Shown: positions 10,102 to 21,039, counted from the first letter of the stretch. The stretch is DNA of 64,000 nt from Actinostola sp. cb2023 (GCA_033675265.1 JAUJYZ010000745.1:15001-79000), one strand, 5' to 3'. Made by a program: numbers and translations. The notes: generated by a model not told the origin, from the letters alone.

Positions 10102-12354
10102 AAATATTGCATGGGTGAAACTATTGATGGTGAGTTGCTACAAACCAACAAGAATAACAGTATAGCAATACAGACTGATGATACTGGCTGTAGTAATGGA
10201 TGTACGTCCATGTATGCAGAGAGTGGTTCTATCTTCAGAGGAAGTAATCTTGAAAGAGAAATACCAGGAGGAAGTGAGGAGACCAGTGTAAGTGGTGATG
10301 TGTTTATGGATGATGTTGATGTAGATGACAACGAAGTGACAGCACGAAGAGTATCAAGTAGTTCTAATGAGACTGACAGTACATCTGGGAGCCTTGACAA
10401 CACAGAGACTGAAATTAAGGCAGAAATAAACTGCACCGATGAAGATAGAACAGATCAAACAAATGCAATATGCAAACCATCAAAATATAATCTGAGGTCA
10501 CGAAGCAGTGTCTCCCATCCATTGCCTGATGAAACATTTAAAGTTCCAAGTGGTCAAGATGACATCCCTCCTGAAGTAATCAACAAGAAACATCACTGCA
10601 GACACTGTAATAAGGCATTTAGATACCTGTGTAATTGTAATATACATGAACGCATCCATTCAGAAGAAAAACCATACAAGTGTAATTATTGTAGTAAGAT
10701 ATTTAGAGAGAGCAGTGATTGTAGAAGACATGAACGCATCCATGAGATCATAAACACAAATGTTGATTTGGAAGACAATGACAACAACATGGATGTTGAG
10801 CAGATCAGTAATAGAGTACATGAAACAAACCCAATATTCAAATCAGCAAAATATAATCTACGACCGCGAGGCAGTGTTTTCCAACCATTACCTGAGACAC
10901 TTCAAGTTTTAAGAGGTCAGGATCACTGTTCTGCTAAAGTAAACACTCCAAAACTCAAGTGCATAACATGTAGAAAGGTATTTCATAGCATGCGAAGTTT
11001 GAGAAGTCATGAAAATATGCATGCGGGAGTGAAGCCATACAAGTGCAAACAGTGTGGAAAGACATTTACAAGGGAACATGATTGTAGAAGGCACGAACGC
11101 TTACACTTGGGTGAAAAACCTTACAAGTGTAAGCATTGTAGCAAGTTATTTTCATATATCCGTTATCGTGTGGTACACGAACGCATCCATTCAGGAGAAA
11201 AGCCATATAAGTGTAAGCATTGTAGCAAGTTATTTTCAGATAACAGTAATCGTGTAGTACACGAACGCATCCATTCAGGAGAAAAACCATTCAAGTGTAA
11301 GCATTGTAGTAAGACATTTACACAGAGTGGTGATTGTAGAAGACATGAGAGCATCCATTCAGGAAAAAAACCATACAAGTGTAAGCATTGTAGTAAGACA
11401 TTTAGACATAGCAGTCGTTGTACACTACATGAACGGATACATACAGATGAAAAACCATACAAGTGTAAGCATTGTAGTAAGACATTTACACAGAGCGGTA
11501 CTTGTATACGTAGAAGACATGAAAGCATCCATTCAGGAAAAAAACCATACAAGTGTAAGCATTGTAGTAAGACATTTACACAGAGCAGTGCTTGTAGAAC
11601 ACATGAACGCATCCATTCAGGAGAAAAACCATACAAGTGTAAGCAATGTAGTAAGACATTTAGACAGAGCAATGATTGCAGAAGCCATGAACGCATCCAT
11701 TCAGGAGAAAAACCATACAAGTGTAAGCATTGTAGTAAGACATTTGGAAATAGCAGTCATTGTAGAAGCCATGAACGCATCCATTCAGGAGAAAAACCAT
11801 ACAAGTGTTTGCATTGTAGTAAGACATTTAGACGGAGCAATCATTGTACAGTACATGAACGAATACATACAGGAGAAAAAGCATACAAGTGTAAGCATTG
11901 TCGTAAAGCATTTGCGCATAAAAGTACTTGCACAATTCATGAACGCATCCATTCAGGAGAAAAACCATACAAGTGTAAGCATTGTAGTAAAGCATTTAGA
12001 AATAGCAGTCATTGTACAATACATGAACGCATCCATTCAGGAAAAAAACATACAAGTGTAAGCATTGTAGTAAAGCATTTAGAAATAGCAGTCATTGTAC
12101 AATACATGAACGCATCCATTCAGGAAAAAAAACATACAAGTGTAAGCATTGTAGTAAGACATTTAGAAAGAGCAGTGATTGTAGAAGCCATGAACGCATC
12201 CATTCAGGAGAAAAACCACACAAGTGTAAGCATTGTAGTAAGACATTTAGAAAGAGCAGTGATTATAGAAGCCATGAACGCATCCATTCAGGAGAAAAAC
12301 CACACAAGTGTAAGCATTGTAGAAAAGCATTTGCTCATAAAAGTACTTGTATAA
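10102..12354 (+). CDS. C2H2 zinc-finger protein, large exon
   Basis: An open frame follows the acceptor TTCTTTCTTTAG (to 10101), with the first ATG at 10111. About 160 acidic, Ser/Thr-rich residues precede the fingers. Two degenerate copies of a KYNLRxRxSV-PLP segment (about residues 124-146 and 245-270) each introduce a finger block. Fingers 1-2 lie near 10590-10742. Fingers 3-15 are near-continuous from about 10957 to 12030, with classic C-x2-C-x12-H-x3-H spacing and HSGEKPYKC linkers, so a nuclear DNA-binding role is likely. Finger 9 has two extra residues before its first His. The fingers are almost identical except around the recognition helix, as in arrays evolving by duplication. After about 12041 the annotated frame leaves the fingers through a 1-bp deletion, so the last 100 or so residues are probably not genuine. 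Confidence 0.85.
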   Translation, partial: KYCMGETIDGELLQTNKNNSIAIQTDDTGCSNGCTSMYAESGSIFRGSNLEREIPGGSEETSVSGDVFMDDVDVDDNEVTARRVSSSSNETDSTSGSLDNTETEIKAEINCTDEDRTDQTNAICKPSKYNLRSRSSVSHPLPDETFKVPSGQDDIPPEVINKKHHCRHCNKAFRYLCNCNIHERIHSEEKPYKCNYCSKIFRESSDCRRHERIHEIINTNVDLEDNDNNMDVEQISNRVHETNPIFKSAKYNLRPRGSVFQPLPETLQVLRGQDHCSAKVNTPKLKCITCRKVFHSMRSLRSHENMHAGVKPYKCKQCGKTFTREHDCRRHERLHLGEKPYKCKHCSKLFSYIRYRVVHERIHSGEKPYKCKHCSKLFSDNSNRVVHERIHSGEKPFKCKHCSKTFTQSGDCRRHESIHSGKKPYKCKHCSKTFRHSSRCTLHERIHTDEKPYKCKHCSKTFTQSGTCIRRRHESIHSGKKPYKCKHCSKTFTQSSACRTHERIHSGEKPYKCKQCSKTFRQSNDCRSHERIHSGEKPYKCKHCSKTFGNSSHCRSHERIHSGEKPYKCLHCSKTFRRSNHCTVHERIHTGEKAYKCKHCRKAFAHKSTCTIHERIHSGEKPYKCKHCSKAFRNSSHCTIHERIHSGKKHTSVSIVVKHLEIAVIVQYMNASIQEKKHTSVSIVVRHLERAVIVEAMNASIQEKNHTSVSIVVRHLERAVIIEAMNASIQEKNHTSVSIVEKHLLIKVLV

Positions 12355-12456
12355 TTCATGAACGCATCCATACCATTCAAATGCAAGCATTGTAGTAACT
12401 CATTTGTACAGAACAGTAATTGTAGAATGCACGGATCAACTCGTGTAGTATTGTAG
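12041..12456 (+). pseudogene. Frameshifted 3' end of the zinc-finger gene
   Basis: At 12041-12049 the linker repeat is 17 instead of 18 bases (run of seven A), a single-base loss. In the next frame three more fingers continue to about 12360. A second loss then removes a linker, and a partial finger with no second His ends at TAG 12454-12456. Two independent indels suggest decay, but the first sits in a homopolymer and could be a sequencing error. If it is, the real protein has 18 or 19 fingers. Confidence 0.7.
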
Positions 12457-12875
12457 ATGTAGTATTGTAGATGTATATTGGAGTATTTGTTGATATTAAA
12501 TCGGTGATACCTCACTCTGATTCCTTATGACTTACTTTCCACCCCTCTGTATGTTGCTCCCTACGCTACTCGTGGATCGGTATTGTAAATCAACGAGTTC
12601 AACTGAACCGATACCTTCATTTATTCAATAATTCATTCACACATTCATTCGTTCATTCAATTTTCAAAATGGCATTAAAATTGCGCAAACGTGCTATGTG
12701 TTTCACAATGAAGGGTTTTGGAAGAAGACGTCAAATTGATCTCTTAGTCAAGAGGGGAGGAGAAGACAAGTGATACAATGAAAACAATATCTCAAATTAA
12801 ACTTGACGCAAATAAAAAGTGGAACCTAAATGGTTCCTTGGAAAACGACAATACAAAAGATAAATTCATTGCAGA

Positions 12876-12995
<120 letters not shown>

Positions 12996-13192
12996 TAGAC
13001 GCTCTTCTAGCGTGAAGTCGGGCTTCTAAATGAAATGTAACCTATTTGAACTAAATATAGATATCTTATAGTGCGATTTTCAGTGCGATTGAAATAGTTT
13101 TTGGTTGCTCGTCGTTGCATGACTCGAGCTCGATAGAACATGCTTTCCTTGCAATTTCAGTTAATAGCCCGACTTCACGCTACTAGAGCGTC
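12996..13192. mobile_element. 197-bp inverted-repeat element
   Basis: Arms of about 32 bp contain GACGCTCT and AGCGTGAAGTCGGGCT, with the complement near 13163-13192. A related 5' end recurs at 13355. It directly follows the (ATA)n tract. Confidence 0.65.
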
Positions 13193-13354
13193 CTGTTTCA
13201 ATCTAAATTTGGATTTAGACGAGAAAAGACTTATATTTTGGCCCCTTGACCTCCGGTGCTTTCCCTGATTGGTTTGTGCTTTGTAATCTTTCTTGGCCAG
13301 ACTTCATGTCTCCTTCGGCTTTAGCTCGACGTTAGCCTGCGTAGCTTAATATAA

Positions 13355-13637
13355 AACTAGACGCTCTACTAGCGTGAAGTGGGGCTTCTAACTCATATAG
13401 CCTATTTGAACTAAATATAGATATCGCAGTGCGATTAAAACAGAGCAATCTGATTTGTTTGTGAAGAAAGAGGCCAACTGATGTCTCGTGTTGAAGAAGC
13501 CATTCCTCTCGCCCCAATCCCCGCGCCAACAAACAAGGAACGCCTGTAATGTGACATGTCGATTTGGGGTCAAAGAATACGAAGAAGAAGAACGCTCTGC
13601 ATTTTTAGAGTCGGGTTTCCACAGGAAGCCCGACTAA
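13355..13637 (+). repeat. Interspersed repeat with 3' stem-loop
   Basis: Begins like the 12996 element (ACTAGACGCTCT, AGCGTGAAG). Ends in the hairpin AGTCGGGTTTCC-ACA-GGAAGCCCGACT (13609-13635) followed by AATAA. The block before the hairpin resembles 16205-16262. Confidence 0.55.
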
Positions 13638-13640
13638 TAA

Positions 13641-13835
13641 TGACTTGAGGGTATTTAACTTCGTCAGGCAAAGGGAATAGACGACAAACGCGTATTCAGA
13701 CGTTTCGCCGGTGAAGGCTTCATCAGTACTGTATGAAGCCTTCATCAATACTGATGAAGCCTTCACCGGCGAACCTCTGAATACGCGTTTGTCGTCTATT
13801 CCCTTTGCCTGACGAAGTTAAATACCCTCAAGTCA
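13641..13835. repeat. Long perfect hairpin, 195 bp
   Basis: The arms begin TGACTTGAGGGTATTTAAC and end in the exact complement. They match over some 75-80 bp, with a short imperfect centre of TGATGAAGCC repeats. It is a fold-back miniature element. Confidence 0.85.
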
Positions 13836-13871
13836 TATATTACCAGGCATGGCATCTAATAACTGTTCTTC

Positions 13872-14104
<233 letters not shown>

Positions 14105-15837
14105 GACTTTATTAATGTCTCAAAATCTTATAGCTGACCACAAATGCTCTACTAATCGGGGAGACTTAAATCTAAATACAATAGCTAGTTTCTCCTTTTG
14201 TACTTTTAGGAAATGCATTTTCCTTTATTTGCGAGCGAAACATCGATAAAGCAACACACGACCATTTTCGTAGATCACTTTTCTTTTACATTCACCGCGC
14301 GGTGACTAGTTTCAACACATGACGTAATTCTCGAACAATATTCAACTGCGTAACTCTACTAAACTAGGATGTTAACAAGCGCTAACTAATATTCTCCTTG
14401 AATTCTCCACCAAGATTATCGTGTCGCTAATCACTTTAATCAAGTAAAGTAGGAAATGTAATTTGTCCAAATGAGTTTATCTCGGTTCCATTACGATGAG
14501 TCAATTGGAGACGATGGCTTCGCAACGCAACATTTATTTTAAATGAAGCTACAATCTTGGACAAAACTCTTTGAGACACTACGAATTTTGTAGACATAAG
14601 AGCTGATAATTTATAGGATCGCAAAAACACTTCTTTATATTTCTTTAACCCCCCGTCCCCCCGGTTCAATGTTGATGTTTCGGAAACTAGACACACGAGG
14701 CATGATTTTGGAACAACATTGTTTTTGGGGAAAGGGGGGTGCCAGGAGAGAGTCCAAGATTGTACATATACTCTTCACAGACGAACAGATACTTCTTGAA
14801 TCATTTATAACAGATAGGAAGATAATTTGAATTTGATCTTACATAAGATAGTTGTTTAAGATTTATTCCATGTAATGTACGATTACGAAATTGAACTATT
14901 TCTTCAAAATAAGAAACGCAGAGATATACCTCTGTGTTGCTACAATATTCAAACAATGTTCTATGCCGTACTTTTTTGGAAGAGCTTGGCTTCCAAAAAC
15001 AAACGCACAGATCGGCTCTTCATTGCTACAGCATTCAGATGATCTTCTATGCGTTAATTTATTGGAAAAGCGTTTAAAACAAACAACACAAATGTACAGA
15101 TACCTCTGTGTTGCTATAATGGTACACAGTTAACTGAATGTTTTTAGTAATTGAAAGAAAATACGATCAGATATGTTCACAAATCTAATTAAAACTAAAC
15201 AATCCCCAAATAAACGCGATATAACATTTTACATTTAGGAAAGACAAGAAGGAAGGAACACTTGGCAGAGCACACCAAATAGTTTGTTCTTCAATCTTGT
15301 CTTTCAGTGACTACAGAGACACCACGATTGTCAACTTGAAATTTGAAATTTTGATATACTGTCTCCTCTCTAAAAGAATTCTATTTTTGTTGTAATATGT
15401 ATCTATTCTTTTACCTCGTAGTTGTATTCTTCGTATTGACCAACACCACACATTATTAGCACAATTAATAATGAGTAGTCGTCAGTCGTCAGTCTAAAAC
15501 ACTGGAATGAAGAAGTTCCGCGCCTTTTTTTGTCTTTTTCCTGTACAAACTGTACCGGTTTTGCTAAGGTTTCAAATAAACATAAATTCGGTTAGAAGAA
15601 GAATATGCAATAGATGACTAATAAATAAAGATTAAAGCAGCTTTACAACAATCTTTCATGAGTTACTTCTTTGGTTTTGATCTGCCTTCAAATTATACTG
15701 GCACACATTGTAACCAGAAATTAAAATATTATCGCTCACAAGACCGGAAATGACGTCTATTTACAAACAATAGTAGATCAATACATTTTTTACCTTTTTT
15801 CAAGCTATTCTCCGTCTAATTGAAGGGTTTCCTGGCG
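14105..15837. other. No gene recognised
   Basis: AT-rich DNA. A short direct similarity (CAGATACCTCTGTG-like segments near 14920, 15010 and 15100) suggests weak repeats. No supported exon. Confidence 0.4.
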
Positions 15838-16038
15838 AAGTATTGAGACTGATATCCACATGGTCTATAGTCCATTGAAAATTGTCATTTTGGGCCATTA
15901 TTGCGCACTTTGTATGGGCTATATATAGTCCATTGAAAATTGTCATTTTGGGCCATTATTGCGCACTTTGTATGGGCTATATATATCCATTGAAAATTGT
16001 CATTTTGGGCCATTATTGCGCACTTTGCATGGGCTATA
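15838..16038 (+). repeat. Three copies of the GGGCTATA tandem repeat
   Basis: A roughly 57-bp unit contains TCCATTGAAAATTGTCATTT, GGGCCATTATTGCGCACTTT and TATGGGCTATA. It belongs to the same family as the arrays at 22107, 28470 and 39866, which separate the gene units. It is isolated here, 3 kb before unit A. Confidence 0.85.
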
Positions 16039-16230
16039 GTGCGTGAAAAATCGTATCAAAGAGAACCGGGTGACCGAGTGACTTCGGAGCGCCGCCGGGT
16101 AAAAACCGCTGGATCTTCGAGCATGATACGTGTATTGAATAACGTGCAAGCATTCGCTCAGTCACTCCGCAGTTTCGTATATCAGAAGCCACTTTCACGT
16201 TCAGTTGAGTTCAAAGACGAAACAACATTT

Positions 16231-16262
16231 TAGGAGTCGTGCCTTCCACATGAAACGCGACT
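16231..16262 (+). other. Stem-loop related to that at 13609
   Basis: AGTCGTGCCTTCC-ACA-TGAAACGCGACT followed by AATATT, preceded by ACATTTTAGG. Imperfect stem. Sequence and context match the 13609 hairpin. Confidence 0.5.
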
Positions 16263-16734
16263 AATATTAAGCTTAATTATATCCATTTTGAAATCACTAG
16301 CATTTCCTGTAATCTGATTGGTTAAAAATGGTGAGCTCTAAATCGCACCAATTTGAACATCCAATGAAATTACAGGAACAACATAAAACAGGCAATCAGA
16401 ACACAGGAAAAAAAAAAACAGGTAAATAAATGAACAGGAAAGACTTTGGATTTTACCACAACAAATCTTTCATATTTTACAAAACAAATGCATGACTTTT
16501 TCAACTTACAGTTTTTTATTGTTGACTATTCCCTCTTTCAAGCTGAAGAGGCACTGAATATGAATAATTATCCGTCATTTGACATCCATTTGAATTCAGA
16601 AAATGCTAAATTAACTACCAAAACAGGTCCAAAACAAGCGAACTAGCTCCGGTAACTCCTAGTCGTAGTGAGTCCATTCCTGAATTTGCGATTGGAAAAA
16701 CAGTTCGTGTTTCTAGTAATTCTACACAAGCCAA

Positions 16735-17030
16735 GATCTTGATGAATTAAAATCTCGGGCCATTAACAAGAAGACTAAAACCGTTCTACAAAGCAATGGC
16801 TTTCTGTGTTTGAAAACTGGTGCAAGAAGTCCAACAATCTTGACAATGAAATCAATATTGACAACAAAATGGCGCCTGTTGTAGTGTTGACTTCGACAAG
16901 ACTCTCACTCGATCAGTTCTATGCAGAAGTCAAACGCAAGGACGGCGAAGACAATGAGCCACAATCACTAAGAATTATGCAGAGTGCCATTGAGCATCGT
17001 TTGAAGTAGAATCATTATCCTGTGAGCATA
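16735..17030 (+). pseudogene. Crypton-like recombinase N-terminal fragment
   Basis: The readable fragment runs from about 16806: FENWCKKSNNL, then LDQFYAEVKRKDGEDNEPQS and LRIMQSAIEHRLK, a stop, then YPVSI. The pattern (short W-containing helix, QFYAEVxxxDGxxxxPxSL, then a helix and K/R-x-YP-x-SI) is what I recall for the N-terminal core-binding domain of Crypton-type or DUF3504-type proteins, which are plentiful in marine invertebrates. An in-frame stop, an apparent upstream frameshift (around 16740-16805) and loss of the catalytic domain make it a relic. The assignment is from memory of the family pattern. Confidence 0.5.
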
Positions 17031-17092
17031 GTATTTACTGTAAATATCCACTGAGGGAATTTCATGGCTAGCGGCAAATCCTCAACACGAAG

Positions 17093-17369
17093 CACAGGTA
17101 GCCCAAGCGCAGCATTTGTATAAGAGAATGTATGGGAATTATTCAATGGTGGATTTTCAGCGTAAATATTGAATAAATGTTACTGTAACTTACTATGTGT
17201 CTTGAAGTAGTTCCTGCCAATGTCTGGAGCGAGTTTCAGAATTGGCAGGAACTACTTCAAGACACATAGTAAGTTACAGTAACATTTATTCAATATTTAC
17301 GCTGAAAATCCACCATTGAATAATTCCCATACATTCTCTTATACAAATGCTGCGCTTGGGCTACCTGTG
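17093..17369. mobile_element. 277-bp perfect fold-back with CACAGG ends
   Basis: Starts CACAGGTAGCCCAAGCGCAG and ends with the exact complement. The arms are about 130 bp each and appear identical, with a loop of about 20 bp. It is flanked by CACGAAG on both sides (17086-17092, 17370-17376), a 7-bp duplication. It lies inside the decayed recombinase element, so it is younger. It is the best-defined member of the CACAGG family. Confidence 0.9.
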
Positions 17370-17711
17370 CACGAAGGTCAATTCCTTACGATAGCAGGTC
17401 AAATGATCCCAAAACTACACCAGCTGTACGTTCAATTACTACTCAAAAGAACAACCAGCAACGGTAAAAAAGCGATGTTGGGCTTTTGTCTGTGATTTTG
17501 ACGACGAGAAAGATAATAAAGAAGGACTGTTGTACCAAGTGTCGAGTACGTAGATTGTTCAACTGACAAATGCATGTGCTCAATCGTTCATTGCGCACCA
17601 CTCGTCACATGACATTTTTTTATAAATATTTTAAATCATTGTTTATGTTTTCCGGTATCGGGAATGAGTGTAAATTTCAAAATGGATATAATTAAGTGGT
17701 AATTGAACTTC

Positions 17712-17827
17712 GTGTCGTGCAATTTTGGTCTGAAATCAAACTTGCAATTACAAATCGCACTCCCGCTACGCGGTCGTGCGATTTTGTAATCGCGCGTTTG
17801 ATTTCAGACCAAATTGCACTCCACTCA
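17712..17827. repeat. 116-bp inverted repeat
   Basis: Arms share GTGCAATTTTGGTCTGAAAT, TCAAAC and AATTACAAATCGCAC with their complements. Small hairpin element. Confidence 0.65.
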
Positions 17828-17837
17828 GTTCCGATTA

Positions 17838-18027
17838 CCATAGACCGAATCGGCTAACGAAATGTTGTACCCAATTCAGACCTTTTGGGAATACGGTTCT
17901 TTGTCTGTTGTATTTCGATTTCAATAGAGCATTGACATGGAAATGTTTAGAACAAAAAGCTCTTATTCCCAAAGGTTTTGAATTGGGATAAAGAATGTAA
18001 ACATTGCGTTAGCCGAATAGGTCTATT
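17838..18027. repeat. 190-bp inverted repeat
   Basis: The outer arms ATAGACCGAATCGGCTAACG and CGTTAGCCGAATAGGTCTAT are near-complementary. Inner arms share CCCAATTCA and TTTTGGGAATA. Probable miniature element. Confidence 0.65.
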
Positions 18028-18152
18028 ATATATCAGCTAGGTTTATGTGCCATCGATAGGGTCTTAGAGGGGGTATATACATGTATATATATAACTTCCT
18101 TCAATCCTTAAATAGCATCGGATGTCAATATTTGTATTTTCAATTCAGTTAA

Positions 18153-18699
18153 AGGGGGACTCTGATGAAAATCTTTCGAAATTTAATTTAGCTGAAACTT
18201 CTTTGAATAATTCTTCTAGGGTCTAATAATCACTAGTTAAAATCTTTTTTCGATAATTCCAGAGGGAAGTACTATATTTTTATGAATCTTTAGGTGTCAG
18301 TGACGTCATCTACTCAACCCAACATTCAGCTCCATACATTTCTTTGTAGTTTTGTGATCGAAATATCTCAATGTTTTGTTCAGATAATGAGCTCTGCATT
18401 GAACAAAACTGGTCAGACAATCAATCCTAAGCACAAATAATGTAAGAAAACTCCTTCACCTAAACGTTTAGCTACATAGAAATAAAATAATTCAAGAAAC
18501 TAAACACAAAGAAATGTATGGATCGAAGCCGTGTTGAGTAGATGACCTCACTGACACTTCTAAAGATTCATATAAATGTAATACTTCCCATAGGAATTTT
18601 GAGAAAACACATTAACCAGTAATTGTATGGCTCTTTGAGACTATTTCAGTGAAGTTTCAGCTAAATTAAATTTCGTAGGATTTTCGTCAGAGTCCCCCT
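18153..18699. mobile_element. 547-bp inverted-repeat element, TTAA target site
   Basis: The ends are AGGGGGACTCTGATGAAAAT and ATTTTCGTCAGAGTCCCCCT, flanked by TTAA (18149-18152, 18700-18703). The equivalent stretch in the spacer before unit B (about 22440-22465) is uninterrupted, so this is an insertion into the first repeat spacer. A TTAA duplication is typical of piggyBac-type elements; the end sequence itself is not diagnostic. Confidence 0.75.
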
Positions 18700-19216
18700 T
18701 TAAAATGATCGGATCCCTAAACAGACATGTTCTAAAAGCCAGCAATCACTTGCAAAATGCTTGACACTCCCTACAGAAAATAGCATGGAATACCACAAAT
18801 ATACATTTTACGTTCTGACAAGTATTCTTTTGAATGAAATATCCCCTCTCCCCTGATCCAATATTAATGTTATCGAGAGATGCACGAAGTTATATGTAGC
18901 AATCATCAAACAACATTGCATAAAGGGGATGGGAGAGCTGATTGACGAGAGAGGGGTGGTCATATTATTGGTCAAATTAATGGCCCAGGGGTGTCAAACA
19001 TTTTTGAAAGTGATTGCAGCCAATGAGAGCGTACTTTAATCATTATTAATATCCTCACTCAAGCAATGTGTATCGCGTTGGAATAATGCAGGGCAAGTAA
19101 TTTAGCACACAAAAGCATCAATTACTTCAATAGTTTATTCATTCAGTATTTCTCGATATCTTGTTTCCATATTCAGGTCCCGTTTTACATGGATGATCAA
19201 AAGCGATGTTTTGTCT

Positions 19217-20643
19217 CTACAGAACAAACTGACAACACTTGTATTCATAACGAACTTTAGAACCATTTTTACTACCATTTCTGCGGAGCACAAAACTCGA
19301 CAAAAAGTGTTTAGCGGGACAATTCAAGCGATGTCTGTCCAAATACATGATTGGTGCATTAGAATAGGGTTGCCATTCAGTCTCCATGTTACGGCATGTC
19401 ACGTGAGCATTGTTCATCCTTCCTTGGAGGTTCACAGTTCTGGATTCTACTATTCGTACTTTTCCTGAAAGAGACTAAGAAAGAATGGGATAGTTATCGT
19501 GAGAAATCGCGAGAGTAGAGTAACATGAAAGCTACCGTGCACCAGCTGTCCAACTCATTTATGATTTCACTTGGTAATACTCCTTTTTACAGTTCACTGC
19601 GCCATCTTGAAAGGTAGCCGTGCCTTTGCATCGAAGTGAGACCAACGGTGACCTTGCAATGATAGAGACATGTGAATAATTGTCCAAGCTGTTAAAAAAG
19701 GTCTCTATCATTGCAAGTTCACCGTTGGTCTCGCTTCGATGCAAAGGCTCGGCTACATTTCAAAATGGCGCCGGGAACTGTAAAAACTGGTAAAAAGGAG
19801 TATTAAGAGAATATAGTTTTAAAATGATTATATAAGTTTCTCTTCACATCCACAATCTACAATAGGCGATGTTCATGATGGCGTCATATGACTACAAGTA
19901 CCAGAATGCTCTGCCCATTTTCTTTTGTTAGATAATTAGCACCAATTGTCTTACTATTCTCATGAGGGAATACAAATCTGAATAAGAAAGAAAATTCCCA
20001 TGCAAAGCATTTTGGTAGTTGTAGTCATATGACGCCATCATGAAAATCGCCTAATGCTGCTTTGGACGAACAAATAGTCACGTACAGTTGGTCCACGTAC
20101 AGTTATTTCCCTTAAACCTTCTTAGCTAACCCACCCAACTTTTTTCCTGTATCATCGGGACAACCATTACTGACCTGGTAGTTGCGTTGTGAGCTGGTGA
20201 TCAATCGCCTTGTGGTGTAGATTTGTCTCTTTAGTTCATTCACCATATTGGTTACTTTGCCAAGGAGTTCACTCAATGTAGATCTCTTCTCAACTTCTGA
20301 TAAAATAAAAGAAGTCAGTGTTTATGTCTTATCAGTAATGAAAAGCAGTTGATTTCCGATGTGGTCAAGGCTTAGCAAGTATGTCCATCACGAGAGGTAC
20401 AATTACAACTAAAGAATTTCGTGACCAAAAAAAAACACAATTTGAACAAGAATGACACGTGGAAAGCCGACAACTTTCACTAGCACTGACAGAAATGCAT
20501 GGCTCTCCCTTTAGTTGAGAGTCGAAACTTTTAAGATCTATTAAACGTCTCGACTCACCTGCGTCCATGACGTCTAGAGGAGCGCAACAACAGCAACCAA
20601 ATAGGAAAGAAAAAGCGACGAAGAGGAGTAACGTATGATTCAT
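19217..20643 (-). CDS. Secreted Cys-containing protein, tandem copy A
   Basis: Proposed three-exon CDS, 154 residues. Exon 1 is 20559-20643 (untranslated start about 20661), exon 2 is 20175-20296, exon 3 is 19217-19474. Exon 1 gives a signal peptide (MNHTLLLFVAFSFLFGCCCC) and ends at the donor GCAG|GTGAGT, phase 1. Exon 2 starts after TTTTATCAG and encodes a charged helix with dibasic EVEKR near its start and a KRQIYTTRR stretch, ending CAG|GTCAGT in phase 0. Exon 3 follows ATTCTTTCTTAG and ends in a domain with four Cys, MYLDRHRLNCPA and VRYEYKCC. I recall similar Y-x-Y-x-CC endings in secreted invertebrate proteins but cannot name the family. AATAAA lies at 19134-19139 (minus). All junctions recur in the other copies. 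Intron 2 carries two miniature elements. Function unknown; extracellular. Confidence 0.75.
19577..19803. mobile_element. 227-bp inverted-repeat element in intron 2, copy A
   Basis: Starts ATACTCCTTTTTACAGTTC and ends with a near complement (AAAAAGGAGTAT), with TA on each side. Long arms contain GCCTTTGCATCGAAG. The same element sits at the same place in copy C (26315) but not in B, D or E. Confidence 0.75.
19863..20053. mobile_element. 191-bp inverted-repeat element (TAGGCGA ends), intron 2 of copy A
   Basis: The arms contain TAGGCGA and TTCATGATGGCGTCATATGA, with complement at the right end. Relatives are at 26600 (copy C) and 54150. Confidence 0.75.
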
Positions 20644-20990
20644 TCTTCTTTGACTTGGCGACTGAAATCTTAGTGCAGAAAGAAAGAAATTAGTACGTAT
20701 ATGACTGATTTGAAATTCAAACAGAAGTTCTATTAGAACTCCCAGGTTTCTGTCGACAATTTAAAACTATTATCGCACCTAGTTCACAACCTTCCGAACC
20801 ACCGTATGATAATCATGTTTATCTTGCCGCCATTAGACCGAGTAGGCTACTGCATGGATTTCAAGCTGTTCTTGAGCGAACTACTCTAATTGAACTCATT
20901 ATCATACTAACCTCACAGATAGAGTGTTGAACTGGCAGTCTGTTTGCGAAAACTGGATCTTGTTAAACTCAAACACGCATGGTAGCTTCT

Positions 20991-20996
20991 TTTATA
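20991..20996 (-). promoter_or_regulatory. TATA box, copy A
   Basis: Minus-strand CCTATAAAAGAAG, about 80 bp upstream of the donor GAG|GTTAGT (exon end 20912) of a non-coding first exon. The arrangement is identical in all five copies. Confidence 0.75.
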
Positions 20997-21039
20997 GGAC
21001 TTCTTCGGCAAATTGCACGTGAAATTGTACTGATGAATA

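Larger units (their letters stand above)
16272..17699. mobile_element. 1.4-kb element with about 22-bp inverted ends
   Basis: Starts TTAATTATATCCATTTTGAAAT and ends with ATTTCAAAATGGATATAATT, its complement. The interior holds a decayed recombinase-like fragment (16735-17030) and a nested 277-bp fold-back (17093-17369). No clear target duplication. Confidence 0.55.

Noticed and set aside
19193..19468. Plus-strand 91-codon frames recurring in every tandem unit (also 22929, 25931, 29510, 41115)
   Set aside because: They are antisense to exon 3. The minus strand has the matching acceptor, Cys pattern, phase with exon 2 and polyA signal.
20110..20173. Read-through of exon 2 into a GKKLGGLAKKV ending instead of splicing
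   Set aside because: Open in units A and D, but out of frame in B and C because of the four-base difference. Splicing at CAG gives the same phase in every unit.
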